This document shows, one piece after another, positions 52,727 through 60,311 of a DNA stretch of 64,000 bases; position 1 is the first letter of the stretch, and every line of letters begins with the position of its first letter. The DNA is from Microcoleus sp036704825 (GTDB lineage: Bacteria; Cyanobacteriota; Cyanobacteriia; Cyanobacteriales; Microcoleaceae). The notes beneath the pieces were generated by a model. It had not been told where the DNA came from, did not search any database, and saw nothing but the letters and a program-made list of their open reading frames with translations. The stretch spans positions 1 through 64,000 of the forward strand of contig JAUBSN010000040.1 of assembly GCA_036704825.1 (NCBI GenBank). Reading direction: 5' to 3'. A program made the translations under genes and the position numbers.

Positions 52727-54097
52727 ATGGATGCTGAAGAACTTTTAGAAAGATACGAAGCAGGACAACGCAACTTTCAAAAAGCAGAGTTAAGTGGGGT
52801 AGATATTAAAGGTGCCGACTTGAGCGGGATAGATTTACAGGATGCCAATTTGTCCAGAGCAGAATTGAGTGAAGCAATCCTGACTAAGGTAAACCTTTAC
52901 AGGGCAAACCTCAGCAGGGCATCTTTAAAAGGTGCGAATTTGAGCAAAGCAACGTATGGTTCACAAAATCTGCGTTGGGCAGACCTCAGCGGTGCTGACT
53001 TAAGTGGAGCAAACTTGAGTAGTGCCAATTTGACTAATGCCAATCTAGATCAAGCAAACTTGAGGGGAGCAAATCTAGCCTCTGCTAATCTAACTTTAGC
53101 TTCTTTGATTGAGACAAACCTGAGTCTTGCCAATCTGACTGATGCAAATTTGACTGGGGCAAACTTGACTAGCGCAGACTTAGGTCGTGCAGAGTTACGT
53201 GGCGTAAAAATTCTACAAACTAATTTTCAAGGAGCTAATTTACAAGAAGTAAATATGCCTAAATTTGGTTTGTCTCACGAGAATCTAGCTGATGCAAATT
53301 TGAGTCGATGCGACTTGGAAAACGCACACCTCAACAACGCTAATCTGCAAAGATCAAACCTAGAGCAAGCCAATCTGCAAGGGGCAGATTTGAGGAATGT
53401 AAATCTGGAGGGAGCCAATTTGAGCCGGTGCTACTTGGAAAAGGCATACCTCAACAAAGCTAATCTGCAAGGAGCAAATCTAGAACAAGCCAATCTGCAC
53501 GAAACAAATTTGAGCAATGCAAATCTGGAGGGAGCCAATTTGAAGAAGGCTAACTTGATGAATGCAATAACCTATGGTTGGAATATTAAAAATGCAGACT
53601 TCACGGGTGCTATAATGCCCGATGGAGAAATCTACCAGCCTAAAACCTCTGACGCAGAACTCTACCAGCCAGAAACTTCGCAAAAATTATCCCAAACAGT
53701 AACATCTATGACGCGCAAAATTATTCGTACTGACAAAGCACCGGCACCCGTGGGCCCTTACAATCAAGCAATCGCCGCTTCGGGCACTATGCTGTTTGTA
53801 GCCGGTCAAATTGCGATCGACACTAGACTAAACGATATTGTCTACACCGACGACGTGGCAAAACAAACCGAACAAGTCATGGCAAATCTCCAAGCCATTC
53901 TCACAGAAGCCGGCGCTACTTGGTTGGATGTCGTAAAAACTACGGTTTTCCTCAAAGATATGAATGATTTTGCCGCTGTGAATGCGGTTTATGGGAAATA
54001 TTTTGATGAGAAAACTGCACCGGCACGGGCTTGTGTCGAGGTTTCGCGTTTGCCGAAAGATGTGTTAGTTGAGATTGACTGTATTGCGGTTATTTAA
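52727..54097 (+). CDS. Pentapeptide-repeat protein fused in frame to a RidA (YjgF/UK114) domain
   Basis: The 456-residue protein has two parts. Residues 1-~300 are pentapeptide repeats (A(D/N)Lxx): LSGVDIKGADLSGIDLQDAN, then NLTDANLTGANLTSADLGRA and many more, which fold as a right-handed beta helix. A 25-residue linker with two imperfect YQPxTS copies follows. From residue 328 (MTRKIIRTDKAPAPVGPYNQ) the sequence is a full RidA, with VAGQIAID, ATWLDVVKTTVFLKDMNDFA and PARACVEVSRLPKDVLVEID. RidA hydrolyses reactive 2-aminoacrylate and other enamines; its active-site Arg lies in PARACV. There is no stop between parts. An internal ATG (53708) could start a separate RidA, but it has no visible Shine-Dalgarno sequence. 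No catalytic role is known for the repeats. Confidence 0.85.
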   Translation: MDAEELLERYEAGQRNFQKAELSGVDIKGADLSGIDLQDANLSRAELSEAILTKVNLYRANLSRASLKGANLSKATYGSQNLRWADLSGADLSGANLSSANLTNANLDQANLRGANLASANLTLASLIETNLSLANLTDANLTGANLTSADLGRAELRGVKILQTNFQGANLQEVNMPKFGLSHENLADANLSRCDLENAHLNNANLQRSNLEQANLQGADLRNVNLEGANLSRCYLEKAYLNKANLQGANLEQANLHETNLSNANLEGANLKKANLMNAITYGWNIKNADFTGAIMPDGEIYQPKTSDAELYQPETSQKLSQTVTSMTRKIIRTDKAPAPVGPYNQAIAASGTMLFVAGQIAIDTRLNDIVYTDDVAKQTEQVMANLQAILTEAGATWLDVVKTTVFLKDMNDFAAVNAVYGKYFDEKTAPARACVEVSRLPKDVLVEIDCIAVI

Positions 54098-54146
54098 CGT
54101 GAGTTAAAGTGCTGAGCTGGCAGGACAATCGATCGACCTGCCACGT

Positions 54147-54253
54147 ATATAGCAATCCTCGCATCATTTGTGAATTTATTACTCCCTCCCCTTGGGTTCG
54201 GGGAGGGTTGGGGTGGGGTAAAAAACTTACGACTCCTGCAAGGATTGCTATAT
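54147..54253. mobile_element. 107-bp MITE-like element with 16-bp terminal inverted repeats
   Basis: ATATAGCAATCCTCGCA (54147-54163) and TGCAAGGATTGCTATAT (54237-54253) are inverted with one mismatch. The inside is a GC-rich hairpin (ccctccccttgggttcggggaggg). It lies in the 188-base spacer between the RidA gene and the methyltransferase, has no coding capacity, and would need a transposase in trans. Confidence 0.75.
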
Positions 54254-54285
54254 CGAGTCTGACTCCTCAAGCTGCAATAGTCTCA

Positions 54286-54954
54286 CTACTTCTTCAAATT
54301 AGCAGGAGGAGTTTCAGGTACAACCCAGTAGTAGACTGTTCTTTCGCCTACTTTTACTACCTTCTCGGGTTTCCAGTCGCCCATATCGAATTCATGGGAC
54401 ACAATGCGCGTACCTGGTTTTAATTCACTGAGTAATTTGGGGCGCAGTTTTACGTTGAGTTCTGGCAGGAGATAAAGCGTGACAACTGTTGCCTCACTGA
54501 AGTCTGTTTGGAATAAATCTTCCTGACGAAACTGGACGCGATCGGTCACGCCAGCCTTTTTGGCGTTCTCGTTAGCTTCTCGAATGCGTTCTGGGCTGAT
54601 GTCAATACCAATGCCCCGCGCGCCAACCTTTTGAGCGGCTGCAATCACAATCCGACCGTCGCCACTACCTAGGTCGTAAACCACGTCATTGGATTGCACG
54701 TTTGCCAGTCGCAGCATTTCGTTCACAACCGGTACAGGGGTTGGAACGTAAACAACATCGGGTTGACGGGTGGGAGCTTGTGTTGTGGGGCTAGGAGTCG
54801 CTTGAGTCAGATCGGAAACAGAATTAGTTGGGGATGCGGCAGCCGGAGTTGGAGCCACTGTCTCAAAGTTACGTTGTTCGGTACAGCCGATCGCAGCAAA
54901 ACTGAGAATGCTAACGCCGACAAAGAATGATTTCCTAATGGTTTTGAGTTGCAC
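54286..54954 (-). CDS. Lipoprotein class I SAM-dependent methyltransferase
   Basis: Start chosen at GTG 54952-54954 (MQLKTIRKSFFVGVSILSFA...) preceded by GGAG; a longer frame from 55083 overlaps the permease and its N-terminus is not protein-like. The product of 222 residues has a lipoprotein signal ending SFAAIGC (near-standard lipobox), a Pro/Thr linker (SPTNSVSDLTQATPSPTTQA) and then a methyltransferase core: NDVVYDLGSGDGRIVIAAAQ (SAM-binding Gly loop), GIGIDISPERIREANENAKK and VTLYLLPELNVKLRPKLLSE. It would be anchored to the outer face of the inner membrane or thylakoid lumen side, which is unusual for a SAM enzyme. Its 3' neighbour upstream is a permease 25 bases away on the same strand, so they share an operon. 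Confidence 0.8.
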   Translation of the reverse strand: MQLKTIRKSFFVGVSILSFAAIGCTEQRNFETVAPTPAAASPTNSVSDLTQATPSPTTQAPTRQPDVVYVPTPVPVVNEMLRLANVQSNDVVYDLGSGDGRIVIAAAQKVGARGIGIDISPERIREANENAKKAGVTDRVQFRQEDLFQTDFSEATVVTLYLLPELNVKLRPKLLSELKPGTRIVSHEFDMGDWKPEKVVKVGERTVYYWVVPETPPANLKK

Positions 54955-54979
54955 GATCGTAAATCTCCAAAAAAAGTTG

Positions 54980-56323
54980 CTATGTAGTATGACGGACAAA
55001 GGGAAGACCCAGTAGAACGACGATGACCCCTGCGATCGCGCCGATGCCTGTATAGACCAGACTGGAATAGAGCAAATAGCCACAAATGGCGCAGAAGACT
55101 ATGGGAACGATCGGGTAAAGCGGTACGCTAAACGGGCGGAGTCGATGGGGTTCTCGAATGCGTAAAACAATTAACGACAGAGTGCCGATCAAAAAGAAAA
55201 ACCAGAAGATGGGCGCAGTGTAGTCCACCATTGTTTCAAATCCTTTGCGGGTGAAGGTTCCCAGCCCAATCAGCGTCAGGGCGATCGCACCTTGCAATAA
55301 ATAAGCGGTTGTCGGTGAACTCGGATGCGGGTGCCAGCGTCCCAACCACCGAAACGCAGACATATCCTGCCCCAGAGCAAAGCTGCTGCGTGCCCCCGTA
55401 AAGATGCTGCCGTTGATCGACCCCAGCGTGGCAGTCACAACCAGTAAACTCACAAACGCGGCTCCCGGTTCACCCAGCACTCGCCGCAGTAAATCTGATG
55501 CAACGGCTTGAGAGTCGGCCATGCCTGCGATACCCAATCCCCGCAGATATGCCAGATTAATCAGCACGTAAAGTCCTGTAATGATGCCAATGCTCCAGAG
55601 GAACGATCGCACAATATTGCGCTGCGGGTTGTGAATTTCGGCAGAAATGTAAGCGGCTTCATTCCAACCCCCATAGGACAGCAGCACGAAGACCAGCGCT
55701 AAGCCCCAGTTCGAGGTAGGGGAGGCATTCGAGGAAAGGGACGGGACCGGAGGAGGGGAGGATGCCAGACCAACCACGATCGCCAGCACTAAGCCTAAAA
55801 CGAGTATCACCGCTAGCCAGTTCTGGAGGCCTTTACTCTGGCGCAGTCCAATGATGTTGAGCATTGTGAGCAGGGCGATTGCGACTGCTGCGTAAATTGC
55901 AGGCGAGTACCCACCTAGTGGAAGCAGCTCAGAGGCATAGTCGCCAAACACAAATGCCAGCAGCGCGATCGAGCCAGTCTGAATCACCGTCATGCGCGCC
56001 CAGGCAAATAAAACCGCGATCGGTTGCCCAAATGCCCGTTTCAGGTAGTAGTAGTTGCCGCCGACATGGGGATATGCCGTTGCCAATTCGGCGTAGCAAA
56101 GTGCCCCCAGCAACGAGACAACACCGCCTATCAGCCAGACTCCTATGACACCACCAACCGTTCCGGTATTAGCAGCGACCAGAGCAGGGGTTTCAAAAAT
56201 GCCTGCGCCGATTACTAGCCCGACAATCAAGGCGATCGCATCAATTAGAGTAATAGAAGGTTTTGGACTCCCTGTTTGGGGTTCTTTACGTTCCACCAGT
56301 GCAGTGTTCTCTAATCTATCCAC
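54980..56323 (-). CDS. APC-family amino acid permease
   Basis: The 447-residue protein starts MDRLENTALVERKEPQTGSP with a cytoplasmic tail and then about 12 membrane helices. The first has IVGLVIGAGIFETPALVAAN, the glycine-rich unwound region of APC/LeuT-fold transporters, and helix 6 reads LALVFVLLSYGGWNEAAYIS. Later helices are ordinary. Length is typical of the family. APC permeases move amino acids or polyamines with a proton or sodium; the substrate cannot be told. It ends 25 bases before the lipoprotein methyltransferase, which suggests one operon. A 40-residue membrane peptide precedes it by 28 bases. Confidence 0.88.
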   Translation of the reverse strand: MDRLENTALVERKEPQTGSPKPSITLIDAIALIVGLVIGAGIFETPALVAANTGTVGGVIGVWLIGGVVSLLGALCYAELATAYPHVGGNYYYLKRAFGQPIAVLFAWARMTVIQTGSIALLAFVFGDYASELLPLGGYSPAIYAAVAIALLTMLNIIGLRQSKGLQNWLAVILVLGLVLAIVVGLASSPPPVPSLSSNASPTSNWGLALVFVLLSYGGWNEAAYISAEIHNPQRNIVRSFLWSIGIITGLYVLINLAYLRGLGIAGMADSQAVASDLLRRVLGEPGAAFVSLLVVTATLGSINGSIFTGARSSFALGQDMSAFRWLGRWHPHPSSPTTAYLLQGAIALTLIGLGTFTRKGFETMVDYTAPIFWFFFLIGTLSLIVLRIREPHRLRPFSVPLYPIVPIVFCAICGYLLYSSLVYTGIGAIAGVIVVLLGLPFVRHTT

Positions 56324-56351
56324 AGTTTTAGCTTCTCAACGAGTAGAATTT

Positions 56352-56474
56352 TTAACGACACCCAGGCGTAAAGCAATTTCCGTTTTTCCTAAAAATCCGA
56401 CGCCCGCTCAGAAGAAGTAGAATTCCTGCGATACCAGAAATTAAAAATAGTTGCTGGAAACGTGAATTGTTCAT
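56352..56474 (-). CDS. Predicted 40-residue single-pass membrane peptide
   Basis: The frame opens at ATG 56474 (MNNSRFQQLFLISGIAGILL) and ends at TAA 56352-56354. It has one hydrophobic stretch (LFLISGIAGILLLL) followed by positive residues (GRRIFRKN), typical of a small inner-membrane peptide. GAGG and TAGG lie directly upstream. It is 28 bases before the APC permease on the same strand and could be co-transcribed. I do not know the family. The short length limits confidence. Confidence 0.4.
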   Translation of the reverse strand: MNNSRFQQLFLISGIAGILLLLSGRRIFRKNGNCFTPGCR

Positions 56475-57197
56475 CCTCAAAAACCTATTTAGGATAGGGC
56501 TGACAATCAACGTCTACTCTTAGCATCCACAGCAAATGTGACTCAAAGGTGACAATTCCCACATTTTTCCAATTCATTACTCAGAACAGGTGCCCGTGCT
56601 TCAATTGTTTGCAGGATAATCAAACCAGAACGAACCATTGCTTGCACTGTGAGAAGAACATTCTCAATTTTTTGAGGACGATCGATCAGGGTGACAACAA
56701 CCTGCACAGCAACCGCTTTCTTCGGTTAGGACGCAAGGCGCAAGACAGCCAAATCTCTGGCGCAGAGAGTTTACGAGCGAGCCAGACTTGCGACAAAGGA
56801 GCGATCGCCAAGATGCCACAATCCTGAGAGTTGAGGTAGCATCTATCAAATCCGCGTCACTCCTGAAATCAATACACGATCGCTTCGACGATTGCCAACC
56901 AGACAGCCGCACAGATAATCCAGAAACAGCACTCAGCCTTAGGCAAGATGAGCAAATCCACAGGATCTTGCACAATAGCAATCATCTTGTTGAACGGTTA
57001 GAAGCACTGGATTGCTAGATCGGGGCTCGGTATTGCCGGCAAATTTTCAGATCGAAAGTGATTAAACGACGAGCGATCGTGTCTGCAATAAAAAGTGATT
57101 TCAACAAGTGGATAAGCGGTTTTAGCTCTTTTCTTTGATTCACAAAAATTGATGGCAATTGGAGCGTAGCTCAAAAGTAATTAATAGGTAAAAATGC
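56475..57197. other. Spacer with a DUF190 relic and no intact gene
   Basis: The spacer between the membrane peptide and the PQQ dehydrogenase gene holds the DUF190-like relic (56543-56725). Three overlapping frames (56549-56827, 56664-56981, 56788-57018) look unconvincing. The frame at 56788-57018 ends with SLRQDEQIHRILHNSNHLVE, which has a helix-like pattern, but no family is recognised. Confidence 0.45.
56543..56725 (-). pseudogene. C-terminal fragment of a DUF190/P-II-like protein
   Basis: The minus frame reads (PKKA)VAVQVVVTLIDRPQKIE, then NVLLTVQAMVRSGLIILQTI and EARAPVLSNELEKCGNCHL before TGA 56543-56545. The 'V.V...D.P.kI...L..~..MV..GLI.L..I' pattern matches the C-terminal half of DUF190 (P-II-like) proteins. 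A TAA stop (56726-56728) closes the frame just upstream and the expected N-terminus is not found there in any frame, so it is a fragment. A short GTG-initiated version (56707) might still be translated. Confidence 0.45.
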
Positions 57198-58421
57198 ATG
57201 AAACGAACAAACATTCTTAAAAGTAGGCTAATGTTAAGCATCATGGGTCTAGTTGGCTGCACTTATCCCCAGGCGCAGGTGCGCGAAACACCGGCTTCTG
57301 TCCAAATCAGCAGTGAAACGCAGCAGGCACAAACTAATCAAACCGCCCAGCCAGCCAGTTGCAAATTGGTAGAAGACGGGTTTGGTCCGCAGGGGCAGGT
57401 GAGTGTGCGGGTGGAAGAAGTGGTAACAGGGCTGGATGTTCCCTGGGGAATTGCCTTCTTACCAAACCGCGATCTGCTCGTTTCTGAACGATCGGGACGG
57501 GTGCGGCTAGTGCAAAATGGCAAGCTTCGCCCCCAAGCGATCGCCACCATCAATGTCAGCGATCGCGGTGAAGGTGGATTGCTGGGCATTGCCGCTCATC
57601 CCGATTTTGCCAATAACCGATTCTTTTATGTATATTTCACGGCCAACCAAAATGGCACTCCAGTCAATCGTGTGGAACGCTGGCAGTTGTCCCAGGATGG
57701 GGTGAGTGCAACCCGCGATCGCACCATTGTTGACAATATTCCCGTTGCTCAATTCCACAACGGCGGACGCATTCGGTTTGGTCCCGATGGGATGCTTTAT
57801 ATCGGTACCGGAGACGCCAGAGATCCAAACCTTTCTCAGAATGTCAAAAGTCTGGCCGGCAAGATTTTGCGCGTCACCCCTGATGGCCGGGTACCCGCTG
57901 ACAATCCCTTCCCGGGAAATCCAGTTTATCTCCTGGGGATTCGCAATACTCAAGGGTTTGACTGGGTGAACGCATCTACTCTGTGGGTCAGCGATCACGG
58001 CCCCAGTGGCGAGTTAGGGCGATCGGGACACGATAAAGTCAGTGTTGCCCGGGCCGGTGACAATTTGGGCTGGCCCGCTATCTACCGCTGCGAATCGCAG
58101 CAAGGATTGGTAACTCCTGCGATCGTGTGGCAGCAGGCATTACCCCCCGGAGGAGCCACCATCTACACAGGCAATGCGATTCCTGAATGGAAAGGCAACC
58201 TCATAGTTGCAGGACTGCGGGCAGAGCAATTGCAGCGAATCGTCATCGATCCTCGATCGGGTCAGGTGCAGCAGCATGAAGTGTATTTGCAGGGGCAGCA
58301 GGGACGGCTCAGAGAAGCGATTATGGGCCCCGATGGGGAATTGTACGTGACCACCAGTAATTGTGATGGTCGCGGCAGTTGCCCGCCAGAACAGGACAAG
58401 ATTCTTCGGATTACTCGCTGA
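57198..58421 (+). CDS. Lipoprotein PQQ-dependent sugar dehydrogenase (YliI/GDH-type)
   Basis: The 407-residue product starts MKRTNILKSRLMLSIMGLVG followed by C (lipobox LVGC). The beta-propeller has VTGLDVPWGIAFLPNRDLLV, GEGGLLGIAAHPDFANNRFF, FHNGGRIRFGPDGMLYIGTG and YLLGIRNTQGFDWV. This is the soluble glucose/sorbosone dehydrogenase family, which oxidises aldoses with PQQ in the periplasm. The His and Arg that line the PQQ site are seen (HNGGRIRFGPDG). PQQ synthesis has not been seen in the window; cyanobacteria may take up the cofactor. The ATG at 57198 is conventional. It is not in an operon with the genes on either side. Confidence 0.88.
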   Translation: MKRTNILKSRLMLSIMGLVGCTYPQAQVRETPASVQISSETQQAQTNQTAQPASCKLVEDGFGPQGQVSVRVEEVVTGLDVPWGIAFLPNRDLLVSERSGRVRLVQNGKLRPQAIATINVSDRGEGGLLGIAAHPDFANNRFFYVYFTANQNGTPVNRVERWQLSQDGVSATRDRTIVDNIPVAQFHNGGRIRFGPDGMLYIGTGDARDPNLSQNVKSLAGKILRVTPDGRVPADNPFPGNPVYLLGIRNTQGFDWVNASTLWVSDHGPSGELGRSGHDKVSVARAGDNLGWPAIYRCESQQGLVTPAIVWQQALPPGGATIYTGNAIPEWKGNLIVAGLRAEQLQRIVIDPRSGQVQQHEVYLQGQQGRLREAIMGPDGELYVTTSNCDGRGSCPPEQDKILRITR

Positions 58422-58549
58422 GTCTGTTTTTGAACCTGTCACCTTCCGATCGCTTTTGGGCTTCAAATTTAAAACAGGTAGAGAATCACGATCGTTCAAG
58501 CGATTGCTTTAACTGTTCTTTGATGAGTTGAATGGGTAATTCTAATTGA

Positions 58550-58687
58550 ATGGCAATCAAAACCGGAATACTCAACAATTTGCCAGAATGGGCAAAGCCT
58601 GTACCTTTCCAGATTAAATCAATCGCTATCAAAGATGCTTGTCGGGCCGTCAAAGCAGCAAAACAGGGATTTAAGAAAGACGGTTAA
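58550..58687 (+). pseudogene. TnpB (IS200/IS605 family) fragment
   Basis: The frame from ATG 58550 reads MAIKTGILNNLPEWAKPVPF, then QIKSIAIKDACRAVKAAKQG and FKKDG-stop. The 'LP.W.k.VP.qIK.iAikDA..A...AK..fk..g' pattern is the N-terminal region of TnpB/OrfB of IS200/IS605-type elements (IS891/IS1136/IS1341). The catalytic RuvC and zinc-finger regions are missing, so it is a relic. The opposite strand has a helical frame ending ...IQLELPIQLIKEQLKQSLER that could also be a gene end; the TnpB reading is preferred. Confidence 0.65.
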
Positions 58688-58806
58688 ATTCGCAAATGTA
58701 GGTTTCGGAGTATAAAAAATACTAAGCTGTCGCGAATTTAAATTGTATGTTCAGGGCGGGCGGAACTCCCACCTACAAGACTTTAATTTTTTTGACATAC
58801 ATTTAA

Positions 58807-59013
58807 ATGCCGCAACAGTTTAAGCAGTCTATTTATGTGCCAAAATCTGCCATGAAAGATTGTGATGTTTACAGTATCATGTTGCAATTGGTAGCAGGCA
58901 CAACGCTCATTTTGTTGGGAGTTGCTGTTCTCTTTGCCTGGATTCAAACTCGAATTGAGCCGATCGATCTTAGAGAAGACACAATTTCTAGTCCTTCTCA
59001 TCACAGGCACTAA
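58807..59013 (+). CDS. Small predicted membrane protein
   Basis: The 68-residue frame starts MPQQFKQSIYVPKSAMKDCD and has one membrane helix (MLQLVAGTTLILLGVAVLFA) and a short polar C-terminus. The opposite-strand frame covers the same DNA and has less protein-like composition. No Shine-Dalgarno or family is recognised. It lies between the TnpB relic and the rppAB-like genes. The call is tentative. Confidence 0.35.
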   Translation: MPQQFKQSIYVPKSAMKDCDVYSIMLQLVAGTTLILLGVAVLFAWIQTRIEPIDLREDTISSPSHHRH

Positions 59014-59087
59014 ATCCATGCTTGCGATCGGCGGCACTCGCTCTATTTCCTACTCGCCAATGGTGCAGCAATTTTTCGATCGTATGC

Positions 59088-59477
59088 TTAGTTCTTAATC
59101 CGGTAGCCGATCAGTTTGCGGACATTTGCAAGTGGCATTGCTAATTCTTGGGCGATCGCTGCTTCGACCTGACTGGTTTGAGTTAGTGGAAACTCGTATT
59201 CTAGCTTCTTTAAAGTTGAGTCACTGGTGTTGACAAAAATAGTGGTAACACCCAGGCTGCAATCGATTTCTGCATTGATGCTCGAGATTGTTACTGGTAA
59301 TCTCCGATTTAACTGTCTATCTGCCTGGAGTTTGTGGACAGAGTTATACGGACGGCTGAGAACTTGAGCCGCGATGAAGTTACCTGTAGTCCAGAATAAG
59401 GCTGCTACCAAAGGCAGAGGTACCCATAATTCCCAGGCAGCGCGGTGTAGAAGTGGTAGGAAGCGAGGTAAAGCCAT
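59088..59477 (-). CDS. Membrane-anchored protein of unknown function next to the two-component genes
   Basis: The 129-residue protein starts MALPRFLPLLHRAAWELWVP. Residues about 19-40 (PLPLVAALFWTTGNFIAAQV) are one membrane helix. The rest is a small extracytoplasmic or cytoplasmic domain with an N-terminal beta segment (LPVTISSINAEIDCSLGVTT, then IFVNTSDSTLKKLEYEFPLT). It is divergent to the response-regulator gene at 59625 with 147 bases between them. That gives a shared promoter region and suggests it could be a target or accessory of the two-component system. I do not recognise its family. Confidence 0.65.
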   Translation of the reverse strand: MALPRFLPLLHRAAWELWVPLPLVAALFWTTGNFIAAQVLSRPYNSVHKLQADRQLNRRLPVTISSINAEIDCSLGVTTIFVNTSDSTLKKLEYEFPLTQTSQVEAAIAQELAMPLANVRKLIGYRIKN

Positions 59478-59624
59478 TGAAATGTTGGATTTTAGATTTA
59501 GATTGCTCGAAATAATCTGGAGAAACTACCAACATTTTAGTTAGCTGCAGATTGGCATAAATCTTACCTCTGATGGAGGCTTTTCCTAAATTTCTTCTCT
59601 ACCATACATACAATTTGCCAAACA

Positions 59625-60311
59625 ATGGTTAGACGGATGCGAATTCTGCTGGTAGAAGACGATTTAGATCAACTGGAGCCACTTCAAGCTGCTCTCTCTG
59701 AGGCAGGACATATTGTGGATGGTGTAGAAGATGGGGCGACTGCCCAGTGGATTTTATCGAAGCGGGACTACGATCTGTTGATCCTGGATTGGTTATTACC
59801 TGAAGTCAGTGGCTTAAGCTTATGCCAGCAATACCGCCGTCTGGGAAAAACGGCCCCAGTGTTGCTGTTGACCGCCAAAGATGCGATTGTTGACAAAATT
59901 AGCGGTTTAGACGCTGGAGCAGATGATTATCTCATCAAACCTGCCGATGTGTTTGAACTGCTGGCACGGGTGCGGGCATTGGGACGACGATCGCCGCTTT
60001 GGAAAGGGGATACTTTACAGGTTGAAGATCTGACTCTACATCTATCAACGCTGACTGTGGAACGGAGAGAGCAAAGTCTGCATTTATCGACTCGCGAATT
60101 TCTATTTCTAGAGTATCTGATGCGCCATCCCCGTCAGGTACTCTCCCGCAGCCAAATTGAACAAGCTTTGTGGGAGTGGGGCAGCGAACCGGAGAGTAAT
60201 GCGATTACTGTCCTAGTGCGTCGTCTGCGGCAGCGATTGCAGATGATAGGTGCTGTCAGTTGGCTAGAAACCGTATATGGTATGGGATATCGCTTGAATC
60301 CAGATGTTTAA
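59625..60311 (+). CDS. rppA: OmpR-family response regulator (RppA-like)
   Basis: The 228-residue regulator starts MVRRMRILLVEDDLDQLEPL; ATG 59637 (MRILLVEDD) is an alternative. The receiver has LLVEDD, LLILDWLLPEVSG (phospho-Asp) and LIKPAD (conserved Lys). The C-terminal winged helix has LHLSTREFLFLEYLMRHPRQ, VLSRSQIEQALW and NAITVLVRRLRQRLQ. It forms a pair with the following kinase, which it overlaps by eight bases. The closest model is RppA/RppB of Synechocystis, a sensor of redox state, and similar Nrs/Ni regulators. The signal here is not known. The symbol is used for the type, not a confirmed orthologue. Confidence 0.8.
   Translation: MVRRMRILLVEDDLDQLEPLQAALSEAGHIVDGVEDGATAQWILSKRDYDLLILDWLLPEVSGLSLCQQYRRLGKTAPVLLLTAKDAIVDKISGLDAGADDYLIKPADVFELLARVRALGRRSPLWKGDTLQVEDLTLHLSTLTVERREQSLHLSTREFLFLEYLMRHPRQVLSRSQIEQALWEWGSEPESNAITVLVRRLRQRLQMIGAVSWLETVYGMGYRLNPDV

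Noticed and set aside
52516..52737. Plus-strand 73-residue frame before the pentapeptide gene
   Set aside because: It is the translation of the AACCGCAGAT repeats and ends inside the next start.
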